64,000 nucleotides of DNA. Source: Photobacterium sp. CCB-ST2H9 (GTDB taxonomy: Bacteria > Pseudomonadota > Gammaproteobacteria > Enterobacterales > Vibrionaceae). This document shows positions 10,383 through 21,920 of the stretch, piece by piece. The position numbers were made by a program, and so were the translations under genes. The first letter of the stretch is position 1, and each line of letters begins with the position of its first letter. The notes beneath the pieces were generated by a model. The model was not told the DNA's origin and did no database searches. It worked only from the letters and a program-made list of their open reading frames with translations. The stretch lies in NCBI RefSeq assembly GCF_023151555.2, contig NZ_CP100425.1:434001-498000 (forward strand), given 5' to 3'.

Positions 10383-10773
10383 AGAAATGCCGAAAACCTC
10401 AATTAAATGAATGCGAAGAACCCACGGAACGGAGTGAGATCTAAGTTTTTGTATCTGGTTGCGAAGTTATTGTGATAAGTCTAGGCGTTCCTGCAATTAT
10501 TTTTTTATCATAACAAATTCGGAGCTGTTCGGGGCCGGCTTGGTGAATGGTTCCATTTCACAAAGCATGTTATTGTGCCTGATGCCCTTGAAATTCCGTT
10601 CGGGAAACACAATATCACCATCACTGACATTTGTTTTCATCCCGGCGACAGTCATGATTGTCTGTCTGGAGAGGGGCGGAGCAAGGAAATGCTTCGTTAT
10701 GATGGCAATTTTTGAGTCCTCAGCCTGCGCCTGTGCTGGGATCTGATATCACAAAGAGTAAAACGGCACCGCC
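10383..10773 (+). other. dciA-secA intergenic region (391 bp)
   Basis: This is the position of secM in enterics. I see no SecM arrest motif. A plus-strand frame, 10459-10746, starts with TTG, encodes 95 hydrophobic Cys-rich residues and ends 27 bp before secA. A second overlapping plus-strand frame (10485-10715) has no start codon. The region also holds the divergent promoters of dciA and secA, which I could not place. Confidence 0.4.
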
Positions 10774-13494
<2,721 letters not shown>

Positions 13495-13517
13495 TAGAAT
13501 CGGGTGAAGCTTTGTTC

Positions 13518-13545
13518 GAAGGCCGCTATTGCGGCCTTTGTTTTG
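13518..13545 (+). terminator. Rho-independent terminator after secA
   Basis: AAGGCCGC (13519-13526), TATT loop, GCGGCCTT (13531-13538), followed by TGTTTTG. It lies 24 bp after the secA stop. Confidence 0.8.
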
Positions 13546-13625
13546 TTCTGACTCAGGTTAAAATTGTATTCGGATTAACATCCTGGAGTTCAGGGTGTAA
13601 GTAAAGATTGAAACAGGTAAGCAGC

Positions 13626-14024
13626 GTGGAAAAAAAACGAGTCTGGATATCAGCTGGCATTATTCTGAACAGCCAGCAGGATAAAGTATTTATTACCCGT
13701 CGTCCGGAAACCTCCCACAAAGGCGGGTTCTGGGAATTTGCCGGTGGTAAGGTCGAACTCGGTGAAACAGCGGAACAAGCGGTCATCCGGGAGCTGAATG
13801 AAGAAGTGGGCATTGTGGCAACCGAGCTGGAGCACTTTATTGCACTGGAGCACGATTATCCGGAGAAGGCCCTGAAATTCGACTTTTTTCTGATCAAAGC
13901 TTTTGACGGCGAAGCTTATGGCCGGGAGGGTCAGCCGGGGCAATGGGTTGCGCTGGAAGCACTCCGGGATTTCGCTTTCCCTGAAGCGAATTATCCCGTG
14001 ATTGACAAGCTGTTGGCTCGGTAA
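13626..14024 (+). CDS. mutT: 8-oxo-dGTP diphosphatase MutT
   Basis: Nudix hydrolase that removes 8-oxo-dGTP from the nucleotide pool and so prevents A-to-C transversions. The Nudix box is complete: G-x5-E-x7-RELNEEVGI, following WEFAGGK. Start choice: GTG 13626 has AGGTAA about 6 bp upstream and gives 132 aa, close to the 129 of E. coli MutT. An upstream TTG at 13608 is less likely. It lies downstream of secA, as in enterics, but behind a strong terminator, so it probably has its own promoter. Confidence 0.92.
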   Translation: MEKKRVWISAGIILNSQQDKVFITRRPETSHKGGFWEFAGGKVELGETAEQAVIRELNEEVGIVATELEHFIALEHDYPEKALKFDFFLIKAFDGEAYGREGQPGQWVALEALRDFAFPEANYPVIDKLLAR

Positions 14025-14040
14025 GCCTGTCGGGTTATTG

Positions 14041-14070
14041 GTGCGGGTCTCTGAAAACAGAGAACCGCAC
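14041..14070. terminator. Strong hairpin between convergent mutT and yacG
   Basis: GTGCGGGTCTCTG (14041-14053) pairs with CAGAGAACCGCAC (14058-14070) around an AAAA tetraloop: 12 base pairs and one internal G-A mismatch. No T-run follows on either strand, so it is an atypical terminator or an mRNA end-protecting structure for both transcripts. Confidence 0.55.
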
Positions 14071-14077
14071 ATCCGCA

Positions 14078-14278
14078 TTACATCTCTTCAGACCAGCCGT
14101 CGGAATCCGACAGATCCGGTGCACCGGGAATGGCTTTTTCTTCCGCTGCCCATTCACCTAAATCAATCAGTTGACAGCGTTTGGAGCAGAAAGGCCGGAA
14201 AGGGCTTTGCTCACCCCAGACCACGTCTGTTTGGCAGGTGGGACATTTGACGATTGTCGGTGTTCTTGATTGCGACAC
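14078..14278 (-). CDS. yacG: DNA gyrase inhibitor YacG
   Basis: Small zinc protein that binds GyrB and inhibits gyrase in E. coli. The 66-residue product has the four-cysteine zinc site CPTCQ and [14 protein letters not shown], and an acidic C-terminus. It is the last gene of the minus-strand run pilABCD-coaE-zapD-yacG, 7 bp after zapD. Confidence 0.93.
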   Translation of the reverse strand: MSQSRTPTIVKCPTCQTDVVWGEQSPFRPFCSKRCQLIDLGEWAAEEKAIPGAPDLSDSDGWSEEM

Positions 14279-14285
14279 GTTAACC

Positions 14286-15038
14286 TCAGCAAATCGCTAG
14301 TGTGAATTCAATGCATTCGGCAACCGGGTTGCCTGTTGTTGCCTGCCCTTCATCAAACGGCAGGAAACGAACAGCGAACCGGCTGCGATGTCCGGATATC
14401 ATAGGGTAAACCCCATAACTCGGACAAACCTGCAGACGCAGCAGGCTGGCATTGTCGGCATCATGCTGGAAAAATCCGTTGCGGGCAACCCGGGATTTAA
14501 ACTGACCCGACTCGCGTGTCACTCTCAGCCACAGCTGAAGTGCCCGGGCCATGGGCTGAAGCTGCTCATACCAGGCGGCCATATCGGCCTGTTTTCTGTC
14601 AAAAGACAGGTGCAGCCAGTGGTGCAGGCTGGGCAGGTCAAAGCAGCAACTGCCTCCCGGCAGGGAAAATCGCTGCTTGATTCCGGCCAGAAACCGATCT
14701 TCCCGGAGGTGCTGACCCAGCCGGGGCGCAGTGATCAGGTGGTGATGTACCGATGTCATCTGATCCAGCAGGGCAAGGACAGCGGTTTGATCAACGCCAT
14801 CAACATCCAGCCACTGTTTGATTTGCAGCTGTTGTTTATCAAGGTCTTTGGCCAGTTCACTTTTGACCTGTACTTGATCGAGAATATCGAGAATGTCGAA
14901 AAGGGCGCGGAAAAAGACCTGATATTGCCAGGGATCATCAGAATCACGGGCATGGTTGATCTGGAGCATCAGGTACTCCAGTCGCAGGTAAATACGGACT
15001 TTTTCGTTTAACGGGTGCTCAAAACGGGTTGTCTGCAT
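14286..15038 (-). CDS. zapD: Cell division protein ZapD
   Basis: Cytoplasmic FtsZ-bundling protein that stabilises the Z ring by binding the FtsZ C-terminal peptide. The 250-residue product begins with [18 protein letters not shown], typical of the family, and is largely helical at the N-terminus and beta-rich at the C-terminus ([22 protein letters not shown] region). It lies between coaE and yacG as in enterics. Confidence 0.93.
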   Translation of the reverse strand: MQTTRFEHPLNEKVRIYLRLEYLMLQINHARDSDDPWQYQVFFRALFDILDILDQVQVKSELAKDLDKQQLQIKQWLDVDGVDQTAVLALLDQMTSVHHHLITAPRLGQHLREDRFLAGIKQRFSLPGGSCCFDLPSLHHWLHLSFDRKQADMAAWYEQLQPMARALQLWLRVTRESGQFKSRVARNGFFQHDADNASLLRLQVCPSYGVYPMISGHRSRFAVRFLPFDEGQATTGNPVAECIEFTLAIC

Positions 15039-15073
15039 AGTTGCGGGCCTGTTTGTTGATCTCTGGTGTAGGT

Positions 15074-15685
15074 TCAGTTGCGACCGGGTTTTTCGCTCAG
15101 GCGCAGGTATTGCTGGTGCAGCCTGGCCACTTCGCCGTGCAGCTTGTGGCTGTCGCCATTGTTGTCGATGACATCATCTGCGGCAGCGAGACGTTGCTCC
15201 CGGGTCGCCTGTGCGGCCAGAATCTTACGGACCTGGATGCCATCGACTTGATCCCTGCTGGTGGTACGGGCGATCTGAACGTCTTCGCTTACATCAACAA
15301 CCAGGAGCCGATCGGTCATCTTCTGGAGCTGGTTTTCTACCATTAAGGGTACAACCAGCAGGCAATAAGGCGAGTTGGCCTGGCTGATCTCCTGTTGCAT
15401 TTGCTGACGAATCATTGGATGGAGCAGGCTATCCAGCCAGGCTTTTAAGGCTGGCTCATTGAAGATCGCCTCTCTGAGTTTACTGCGGTTGAGCTGGCCA
15501 TCTGTCAGCAGGATGTCAGCACCCAAACGAGTTACGATTGCTTTCAGGCCTTCTGAACCGGGAGCCACAACTGCCCGGGCAATCACATCAGCATCAATGA
15601 TATCAATCCCATAGTTGGCAAACAGATTGGCGACAGTTGTTTTTCCGCTGCCGATACCCCCGGTCAGGCCGATCACCAGAGTCAT
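15074..15685 (-). CDS. coaE: Dephospho-CoA kinase
   Basis: Last enzyme of coenzyme A synthesis; it phosphorylates the ribose 3' hydroxyl of dephospho-CoA. The P-loop GLTGGIGSGKTT begins at residue 6. DADVIAR and the LID region follow, and the protein has 203 aa. Start choice: ATG 15685 overlaps the pilD stop as ATGA. The longer frame to 15739 adds 18 unlikely residues. The second half contains QATREQRLAAADDVIDNN, typical of the family. Confidence 0.95.
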   Translation of the reverse strand: MTLVIGLTGGIGSGKTTVANLFANYGIDIIDADVIARAVVAPGSEGLKAIVTRLGADILLTDGQLNRSKLREAIFNEPALKAWLDSLLHPMIRQQMQQEISQANSPYCLLVVPLMVENQLQKMTDRLLVVDVSEDVQIARTTSRDQVDGIQVRKILAAQATREQRLAAADDVIDNNGDSHKLHGEVARLHQQYLRLSEKPGRN

Positions 15686-16581
15686 AGCGCATATCCTAAA
15701 TAAGTGCCGACATACCACGTCAGAACCGGAGAGCCCCACAGTAAGGCTGCCCAGCCGGCAAGTGCGAGGTAGGGGCCAAATGAAAACGGTGTCTGTGCAG
15801 TATTTTCGGATTCACTGCGTTGCATACGTAATAAAATGATGCCACAGACAGTGCCAAGCAAGGAAGATAGCAGCACGATAAAAGGCAGTAACTGCCATCC
15901 TGCCCAGGCGCCCAGAGCCGCCAGAAGTTTGAAATCGCCGTATCCCATGCCTTCTTTGCCGGTCAGCAGTTTGAAGAGCCAGTATAGGCTCCAGAGTGAC
16001 AGGTAACCGGCCATAGCGCCAATGACCGCAGATTCCAGACTGACCGGTCCGACTCCCAGCAATGCCAGCAGCAGTCCCCCCCAGAGCAGGGGAAGAGTGA
16101 GCTGATCCGGCAGCAGCATTTTGTCGATGTCGATAAACGTCAGAGCAATCAGCACAAAACTGGCAGCGATCACGGCCAGACTCCAGACTGATGGAGGCAG
16201 GACCAGTGCAACCGTCAGCGCTGCCAGAGAAGATAAGAACTCAATCGCAGGGTAGCGGGCGCTGATTTTCTGTTTGCAGTGACTGCACCGGCCGTGTAGC
16301 ACTAACCAACTGATGACAGGGATATTTTCCCATGCCCGGATGCGGTGCTGGCAATGCGGACAGTGTGACGCCGGTACGCTGAGATTGAAGGCTGGCTGCG
16401 TCTCGACAGGACCGTATTCAGGAAAGCAGGCTGCACAGTCTGCACGCCACTGTCTTTCCATCATGATCGGCAAGCGGTGAATGACCACATTCAGAAAACT
16501 GCCGATGATCAGGCCCAGAAGGGCGGCAGCAAGAGGATAAAGCCAGGGATAGTCGATCAGCAGTGCCATGAGAAGACTCAA
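15682..16581 (-). CDS. pilD: Type IV prepilin peptidase/N-methyltransferase PilD
   Basis: Inner-membrane aspartyl protease that cleaves the leader of type IV prepilins and type II secretion pseudopilins and methylates the new N-terminus. The N-terminal region has GSFLNVVIHRLP. A zinc-binding pair of CxxC motifs (CPHCQ, CSHCK) follows, then the two catalytic Asp sites, IDIDKMLLPD and GYGDFKLLAALG. It has 299 aa and multiple hydrophobic segments, and its stop overlaps the coaE start. Confidence 0.95.
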   Translation of the reverse strand: MSLLMALLIDYPWLYPLAAALLGLIIGSFLNVVIHRLPIMMERQWRADCAACFPEYGPVETQPAFNLSVPASHCPHCQHRIRAWENIPVISWLVLHGRCSHCKQKISARYPAIEFLSSLAALTVALVLPPSVWSLAVIAASFVLIALTFIDIDKMLLPDQLTLPLLWGGLLLALLGVGPVSLESAVIGAMAGYLSLWSLYWLFKLLTGKEGMGYGDFKLLAALGAWAGWQLLPFIVLLSSLLGTVCGIILLRMQRSESENTAQTPFSFGPYLALAGWAALLWGSPVLTWYVGTYLGYAL

Positions 16582-16641
16582 TTTCCGTCAAGTTATCGCA
16601 ACAAAAGGCTATTTTAGCCTGAATATATTGCCGGTAGCGAG

Positions 16642-17865
16642 TTATCCCACCACTTTCATTAAATCGAAGACAGGTAAGTACATGGCCAGCAGTAATGTCC
16701 CGACCAGTGCACCAATCAACAAAATGAGTAATGGCTCTGTCAGGGTGGTGAGTGTTTTGAGCTGGTGGGACAGCGCACTGTCATCCTGATCCGCCAGCCG
16801 GAGCAGCAGTGTATCGAGCTGACCGGTTTCTTCTCCGACCATGACCATGTGAACCAGACGATCAGAAACGCAGGCCTGCTGTCGGAGGGCCTGATGGAGT
16901 GGTTGACCGGCAGAGACCTGACGGGAAGCCTGACGATAGGCTTGTTCTAAAGCCCGGTTTCCGCAGGTAGCGGAGGCAAGTTTTAACCCGCTCAGCAGGG
17001 GCAGACCTGCCTGAAAGGTAATTCCCAGTGTGCGGGTGAATCTGGCTTGTGCGGCCAGCTGCCAGAGCGGGCCGAGTAACGGACAGCGGAGGCCGTACCG
17101 GTGAATGCGGGCCTGCCATAGGGGGCTCCGCTGATATAAAAGCCGGCTACACCCTATCAGGAATACAAGAGCTGTGGCGGCAGGCAGCCCGATATCTCTG
17201 AAGCGGTCGGAGAGAGTCAGAACGGTCCGGGTCAGCCAGGGAAGCTGATTGCCCATACTGGCAAACAGGCTGGCGAATTGAGGGATCACCCAGGCAAGCA
17301 TCAGTGTGGTGACAGCTGCAGCCACCAGACATACCGCCGCCGGGTAGACCAGAGCCTGTTTCAGGTTGCGTTGTAATGCCTGGGACTGCTCCCGGTAAGT
17401 CGCGATCTGAGCCAGCATCTGAGGCAGTTGTCCAGCCTGCTCTCCGGCTGTGAGCAGACTGCAGAGCGTCGTGTCCGGAAAGGGCAGAGAGTCAGCCAGC
17501 GCATCAGACAGCGGGCGCCCTGACGCCACCTGCGTCCCTAAGCGGCGGAGGAGTGCGGCAGGTGCCATCCGTGACTGTTCACGAGCCAGCAGAGTCAGTG
17601 CGCTGGAAAGCGGCAGCGATGCGTGGAGCAGAATACTCAGTTGGCGCAGGAGCTGTGTCAGATCCTGTTGCCGGAGGTCATGGCGACGGCGGGTTAACCA
17701 GCCCGGCCTTCGACGTCGCATTGCCAGCAGGGTTATCTTTTCAGCTTTCAGCCGCTGAACGATCTCTTCGGGATCATAGGCGGCGGCCAGTCCCTGAGTA
17801 CGCTGACCGTTCTGATGTCGTCCGCGCCAGAAGAAATAACGCAGCTGTACTGACAGCTTCATCAT
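16642..17865 (-). CDS. pilC: Type IV pilus inner-membrane platform protein PilC
   Basis: GspF-family polytopic protein that forms the pilus assembly platform. It has 407 aa, with two repeated GspF domains (LLRQLSILLHASLPLSSAL and FTRTLGITFQAGLPLLSGL) and three main hydrophobic segments. The start overlaps the pilB stop (ATGA), so the two are probably coupled. A 60-bp gap separates it from pilD. Confidence 0.94.
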   Translation of the reverse strand: MMKLSVQLRYFFWRGRHQNGQRTQGLAAAYDPEEIVQRLKAEKITLLAMRRRRPGWLTRRRHDLRQQDLTQLLRQLSILLHASLPLSSALTLLAREQSRMAPAALLRRLGTQVASGRPLSDALADSLPFPDTTLCSLLTAGEQAGQLPQMLAQIATYREQSQALQRNLKQALVYPAAVCLVAAAVTTLMLAWVIPQFASLFASMGNQLPWLTRTVLTLSDRFRDIGLPAATALVFLIGCSRLLYQRSPLWQARIHRYGLRCPLLGPLWQLAAQARFTRTLGITFQAGLPLLSGLKLASATCGNRALEQAYRQASRQVSAGQPLHQALRQQACVSDRLVHMVMVGEETGQLDTLLLRLADQDDSALSHQLKTLTTLTEPLLILLIGALVGTLLLAMYLPVFDLMKVVG

Positions 17866-19544
17866 GCCGTGCTCATTAATTGGGTGAGCGGATCAGATGC
17901 GAGGACGCGCCGTAACTCACTCAGGCTGGTGATCCCCTGACGCAGCAGCCGGATACCGGCGGTTTCCAGAGACAGGCCATCGACCGGGGTCTGGGTCATG
18001 GTGAGGGTATTGTCTGCCGTTGGTGCGGATGAATTTGACATACAGAGCTCGAACAGGCCGGTCCGGCCAAGATAGCCCTGATTGCAGTATTCGCAGCCTT
18101 GCGGGCTGGCTTCGTACAGGGTAATCGGGAGCTCAGGATGGTTTTGCAATGAATCCGGCAGGGAAACAGCTTGCCGGCAATGGGGGCACAGACAGCGCAC
18201 CAGACGCTGGGAAATAATCAGGCTCAGTGATGCGCCGAGTTCATAAGGCGCGATGCCAAGATGCCCCAGCCGGGTCAGGGTCTCGGCAGCAGAATTGGTA
18301 TGCAGCGTCGAAAGTACCAGATGTCCGGTTTGTGCAGCTCTGACGGCCATGGCTGCGGTTTCCTGATCACGGATCTCGCCGATCATGATGACATCCGGAT
18401 CCTGGCGGAGAAAAGTACGTAAGGCGGATGAAAAATCGAGCCCGATGACCGGGTTGATCTGGAGCTGATTGATCCCCGGCAACTGGATCTCTACCGGATC
18501 TTCCGCAGTACAGATATTCCGGTGTTCCTGGTTCAGCCAGCTCAGTCCGGCATAGAGCGACAGTGTTTTCCCGCTGCCAGTGGGGCCGGTGACCAGAATC
18601 AGTCCTTGCGGCTTTCGCAGGGCCTTTTCGAAGGCTTCCCGCTGGGAATCCGGGTAACCCAGATGTTCAAGGGAGAGTGGAATGTGGTTGTTATCGAGCA
18701 GTCTCAGAACGATTTTTTCTCCCCATTGTGCCGGGAGCGTGGACACTCGCATATCGACGGTCATGTTCTGGTTCAGTGCCAGCCTGAAACGGCCATCCTG
18801 TGGCAGACGGCGCTCGGCGATATTGAGCCGGGCAAGAATTTTCAGCCGGGCAGTCAGCCGGACGGCTAAATCCGTTGGCTGGTTGGCATAGATTAGCAGC
18901 AATCCATCACACCGAAAGCGGATCCGGCAGGATTGCTCGAAAGGTTCGATGTGAATGTCGGAAGCCTGTCGCCGGATTGCATCCAGCAGAAGCTGGTTCA
19001 AATAACGGCTGAGCGGCGCGTCATCGTCTTCCGGAGTGGCATCGGATCGTACCGGTGACTCGGTCAGCTGCATCAGATCCTGTTCACTGACGGGAGTCAT
19101 GTTGAGAGTACTGGCAACCTGTTGACCATACACGCGACGGATCGCATTCTCCAATTGTTGCCGGGGCAGCAGCACGGGCTGAATGGTCAGTCCGGTTGCG
19201 AACCGGCACTCATCCAGGCTGCTGGTTTCCGTGGGATCTGCAATCCCCAGAGTTAAAATATTGTTGTCGATGGCCAGCGGCAGAATCCGGTGTCTTTCGA
19301 TCAGCGGCCGGATAGCCAGCTGCTGGCACAAGCTCTGATAGTCAAACTGGTGGACATCTGCTACAGACAATGAAAACAGGTGAGCCAGGTGCCGGGCCAG
19401 ATCTTTGTCGGTAAAAATGCCAGTCCGGATGAGTGCTTCGGGATACCCGATATGGTGTTGCCGGACTTCGTGCTGAACCTTGTCGATTTCGGTTTGGGAG
19501 ATCAGGCTGGCCTGATGCAGCGCAGAGAGGAGGGAGCGGGTCAT
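17862..19544 (-). CDS. pilB: Type IV pilus assembly ATPase PilB
   Basis: Hexameric ATPase that powers pilin polymerisation. An N-terminal MshEN-like domain (about residues 1-150) precedes the GspE ATPase. Walker A GPTGSGKT lies near residue 320, the Asp box GEIRDQETAAMAVRAAQTGH follows, and then His-box HTNSA. A tetracysteine zinc site (CPHC, then CEYC) is near residue 460. It has 560 aa. It starts 2 bp after the pilA stop. Confidence 0.95.
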   Translation of the reverse strand: MTRSLLSALHQASLISQTEIDKVQHEVRQHHIGYPEALIRTGIFTDKDLARHLAHLFSLSVADVHQFDYQSLCQQLAIRPLIERHRILPLAIDNNILTLGIADPTETSSLDECRFATGLTIQPVLLPRQQLENAIRRVYGQQVASTLNMTPVSEQDLMQLTESPVRSDATPEDDDAPLSRYLNQLLLDAIRRQASDIHIEPFEQSCRIRFRCDGLLLIYANQPTDLAVRLTARLKILARLNIAERRLPQDGRFRLALNQNMTVDMRVSTLPAQWGEKIVLRLLDNNHIPLSLEHLGYPDSQREAFEKALRKPQGLILVTGPTGSGKTLSLYAGLSWLNQEHRNICTAEDPVEIQLPGINQLQINPVIGLDFSSALRTFLRQDPDVIMIGEIRDQETAAMAVRAAQTGHLVLSTLHTNSAAETLTRLGHLGIAPYELGASLSLIISQRLVRCLCPHCRQAVSLPDSLQNHPELPITLYEASPQGCEYCNQGYLGRTGLFELCMSNSSAPTADNTLTMTQTPVDGLSLETAGIRLLRQGITSLSELRRVLASDPLTQLMSTA

Positions 19545-19546
19545 TT

Positions 19547-20038
19547 TCAGCTCCCCGGACAGAAGCTTGAGTGATCGTCACCGGCACATTCCGTTTTCCA
19601 GACTAGACCGTGTTCACTATTGTCCGGCAGCAGCCGGATTTCTGCATTGGCGGGCAGGCTGCCTTTGCTGTGACCATCCGGAATACTGCTGATCACCCCG
19701 GTGCCCGTGCGAACGCTCAGGTTGTTGCCAGTGTGGGTTGCCGTGACGGTGGAACGGATTTCAAAACTGTCACCATTCCCCTTATCGAAGCGTTGGGAAT
19801 CCGGTACGCCGTTGCGACCGCTCTGGCAATCAATGGTGCGGGATGCACCGGAGACCTGACGCGTCATCAGGCACAGGCTGACGGCTGTTTTCATGGCGGT
19901 GGCTGCGTGGAGCATTTCGGTTGCATGCGCTCGCTGGGTGTAGCCCTGATAAGCCGGCATGGCAAAAGCGCTCAGTATGCTGATGATTGCCACGACAATC
20001 ATGAGCTCAATTAAGGTAAATCCTCGGGATCGGGTCAT
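19547..20038 (-). CDS. pilA: Type IV pilin PilA
   Basis: Major pilin subunit. A 6-residue leader ending in Gly precedes [20 protein letters not shown], the conserved hydrophobic alpha-1 helix with Glu at mature position 5. The mature pilin has about 157 aa, with four cysteines; the last pair (TEC and SFC) probably closes the D-region. Start choice: ATG 20038 gives a normal short leader, whereas the frame to 20131 would place 31 unrelated residues before it. It is the first gene of the minus-strand pil operon. Confidence 0.93.
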   Translation of the reverse strand: MTRSRGFTLIELMIVVAIISILSAFAMPAYQGYTQRAHATEMLHAATAMKTAVSLCLMTRQVSGASRTIDCQSGRNGVPDSQRFDKGNGDSFEIRSTVTATHTGNNLSVRTGTGVISSIPDGHSKGSLPANAEIRLLPDNSEHGLVWKTECAGDDHSSFCPGS

Positions 20039-20464
20039 TGCAGTCTGCCTTTCACTGAAAAAATCGCAGTCAGCATAGGGAGCGGGGATGCCCTGAAAAG
20101 CATGACCGAAGAATTTTCCGGTCCTCTTCAAACGAGCGGGTGAAAGCCTGGGCTATTACATATGAGTGCTGGAGATGTCTCGACAGCATAAAGGGATGAA
20201 TCGGGGGATAGAAAGTAAAGAAAACCGGCATTTTTCGTCGTATTGAGATGGGGTGAAAGATAAGTAACTGTGTGCATACCTCTCAAAATCAAAAGTAAAG
20301 CCTTTGAAAAACATTACTTTTTATGTGTGTTCTTGAATATCAAACTCAGATCACAGATAGGGGGTGAGCAAAAACGAAAATATTTACTTTCGTCATCTCA
20401 GTTAATACGCTCACTCGCTCAAAAAATACCATCGCAATAATGATAATAATGAGGTTACCTCTGA
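20039..20464 (+). promoter_or_regulatory. pilA-glpT divergent control region (426 bp)
   Basis: AT-rich stretch between divergent pilA and glpT. The heptamer AAAGTAA occurs four times: direct at 20212-20218 and 20292-20298, and inverted as TTACTTT at 20314-20320 and 20384-20390. A perfect inverted repeat ACGAAA-8-TTTCGT lies at 20374-20393, and a half-site TCACA of CRP type at 20351-20355. GAGGT near 20450 may serve glpT translation. Which regulator acts here is unknown. Confidence 0.45.
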
Positions 20465-21826
20465 ATGTTTGGAATATTTCAACCTAAAGCGCATCAGCCT
20501 CGGCTTCCGGCCGATAAGCTTGATAGCACCTATACCCGCCTCCGGTGGCAGCTCTTCATCGGTATCTTTTTCGGATACGCCGGTTATTACCTGGTTCGTA
20601 AGAACTTCAGTCTGGCGATGCCTTACCTGATCGAGCAGGGGTTCAGCCGCGGTGATCTGGGTGTTGCCCTGGCCGCAGTGTCAATCTCTTATGGTCTGTC
20701 CAAGTTCCTGATGGGCAGTGTATCTGACCGCTCAGATCCGCGTTATTTCCTGAGTGCCGGTCTGCTGATGTCGGCTCTGGTCATGTTCTGTTTTGGTTTC
20801 ATGCCGTGGGCAACGGGCAGTATTACGGCCATGTTTATCCTGTTGTTCCTGAACGGCTGGTTCCAGGGCATGGGCTGGCCTGCCTGTGGCCGGACGATGG
20901 TGCACTGGTGGTCCCGGAAAGAACGGGGAGAAATCGTCTCAGTCTGGAATGTGGCTCATAACGTCGGTGGGGGTCTGATTGGTCCGCTGTTCCTGCTGGG
21001 TCTGTGGGCTTTCCAGGACGACTGGCGCGCAGCCTTTTATGTGCCTGCTTTTTTTGCCGCGCTGGTTGCTGTCTTCATCTGGATGACTGTCCGCGATACA
21101 CCTCAGTCCTGCGGATTGCCGCCGATTGAAGAATACAAGAATGATTATCCGGATGATTACGACAAGTCGCATGAAACCGAGATGACCGCGAAGGAAATCT
21201 TCTTCAAGTATGTGTTCTCGAACAAGCTGCTGTGGTCCATTGCAATTGCGAATGCCTTTGTTTACCTGATCCGCTACGGTGTACTGGACTGGGCACCGGT
21301 TTACCTGAAAGAAGCCAAAGAATTTACTGTGGATAAATCGTCCTGGGCTTATTTCCTGTACGAGTGGGCCGGGATCCCGGGTACCCTGCTGTGTGGCTGG
21401 ATCTCTGACAAACTGTTCAAAGGCCGTCGTGCACCGGCTGGTATCCTCTTCATGGCGCTGGTTCTGGTGGCTGTGCTGGTTTACTGGTTTAACCCGGCAG
21501 GTAATCCGACAGTGGATATGCTGGCGCTGATCGCCATCGGCTTCCTGATCTACGGTCCGGTGATGCTGATCGGTCTGTATGCGCTGGAACTGGCACCGAA
21601 GAAAGCTGCGGGGACAGCGGCAGGTCTGACAGGTCTGTTCGGCTACCTGGGTGGCGCTGTGGCAGCGAATGCCATCCTGGGTTATACCGTGGATCACTTT
21701 GGCTGGGATGGCGGCTTCATCGTTCTGGTCGGCTCTTGTGTCGCATCAATCGTCTTCCTGTTGTATGCCTTTGTGGGCGAACGCGCACATCATGAGCAAA
21801 AAGCCCGTGAACAAGCAGTTGCTTAA
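20465..21826 (+). CDS. glpT: Glycerol-3-phosphate/phosphate antiporter GlpT
   Basis: Major-facilitator transporter in the inner membrane that imports sn-glycerol-3-phosphate in exchange for phosphate. It has 453 aa with about 12 hydrophobic segments. Family motifs include [20 protein letters not shown] near residue 28, [12 protein letters not shown] (MFS loop 2-3) and [20 protein letters not shown]. It forms a pair with glpQ, which makes its substrate in the periplasm. The pair interrupts the usual pilA-nadC neighbourhood, on the opposite strand. Confidence 0.95.
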   Translation: MFGIFQPKAHQPRLPADKLDSTYTRLRWQLFIGIFFGYAGYYLVRKNFSLAMPYLIEQGFSRGDLGVALAAVSISYGLSKFLMGSVSDRSDPRYFLSAGLLMSALVMFCFGFMPWATGSITAMFILLFLNGWFQGMGWPACGRTMVHWWSRKERGEIVSVWNVAHNVGGGLIGPLFLLGLWAFQDDWRAAFYVPAFFAALVAVFIWMTVRDTPQSCGLPPIEEYKNDYPDDYDKSHETEMTAKEIFFKYVFSNKLLWSIAIANAFVYLIRYGVLDWAPVYLKEAKEFTVDKSSWAYFLYEWAGIPGTLLCGWISDKLFKGRRAPAGILFMALVLVAVLVYWFNPAGNPTVDMLALIAIGFLIYGPVMLIGLYALELAPKKAAGTAAGLTGLFGYLGGAVAANAILGYTVDHFGWDGGFIVLVGSCVASIVFLLYAFVGERAHHEQKAREQAVA

Positions 21827-21852
21827 GGTTTTGCTTTAATTTTCAATATATA

Positions 21853-21888
21853 CAGGCCGTTTCATACATGTGACGGCCTGTTGTTTTG
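21853..21888 (+). terminator. Hairpin between glpT and glpQ
   Basis: CAGGCCGT (21853-21860) pairs with ACGGCCTG (21873-21880) around a 12-nt loop, followed by TTGTTTTG. It is a moderate intrinsic terminator or attenuator that could lower glpQ relative to glpT expression. Confidence 0.6.
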
Positions 21889-21920
21889 TGGCGTCTGACA
21901 AACAAAATATGGATAAAAAT

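Noticed and set aside
10485..10715. Second plus-strand frame before secA with natural-looking composition
   Set aside because: No start codon near its beginning; 77 open codons can arise by chance.
20340..20355. Possible CRP site upstream of glpT
   Set aside because: Only one good half (TCACA); the other half, TCAAA, is a poor match to TGTGA.
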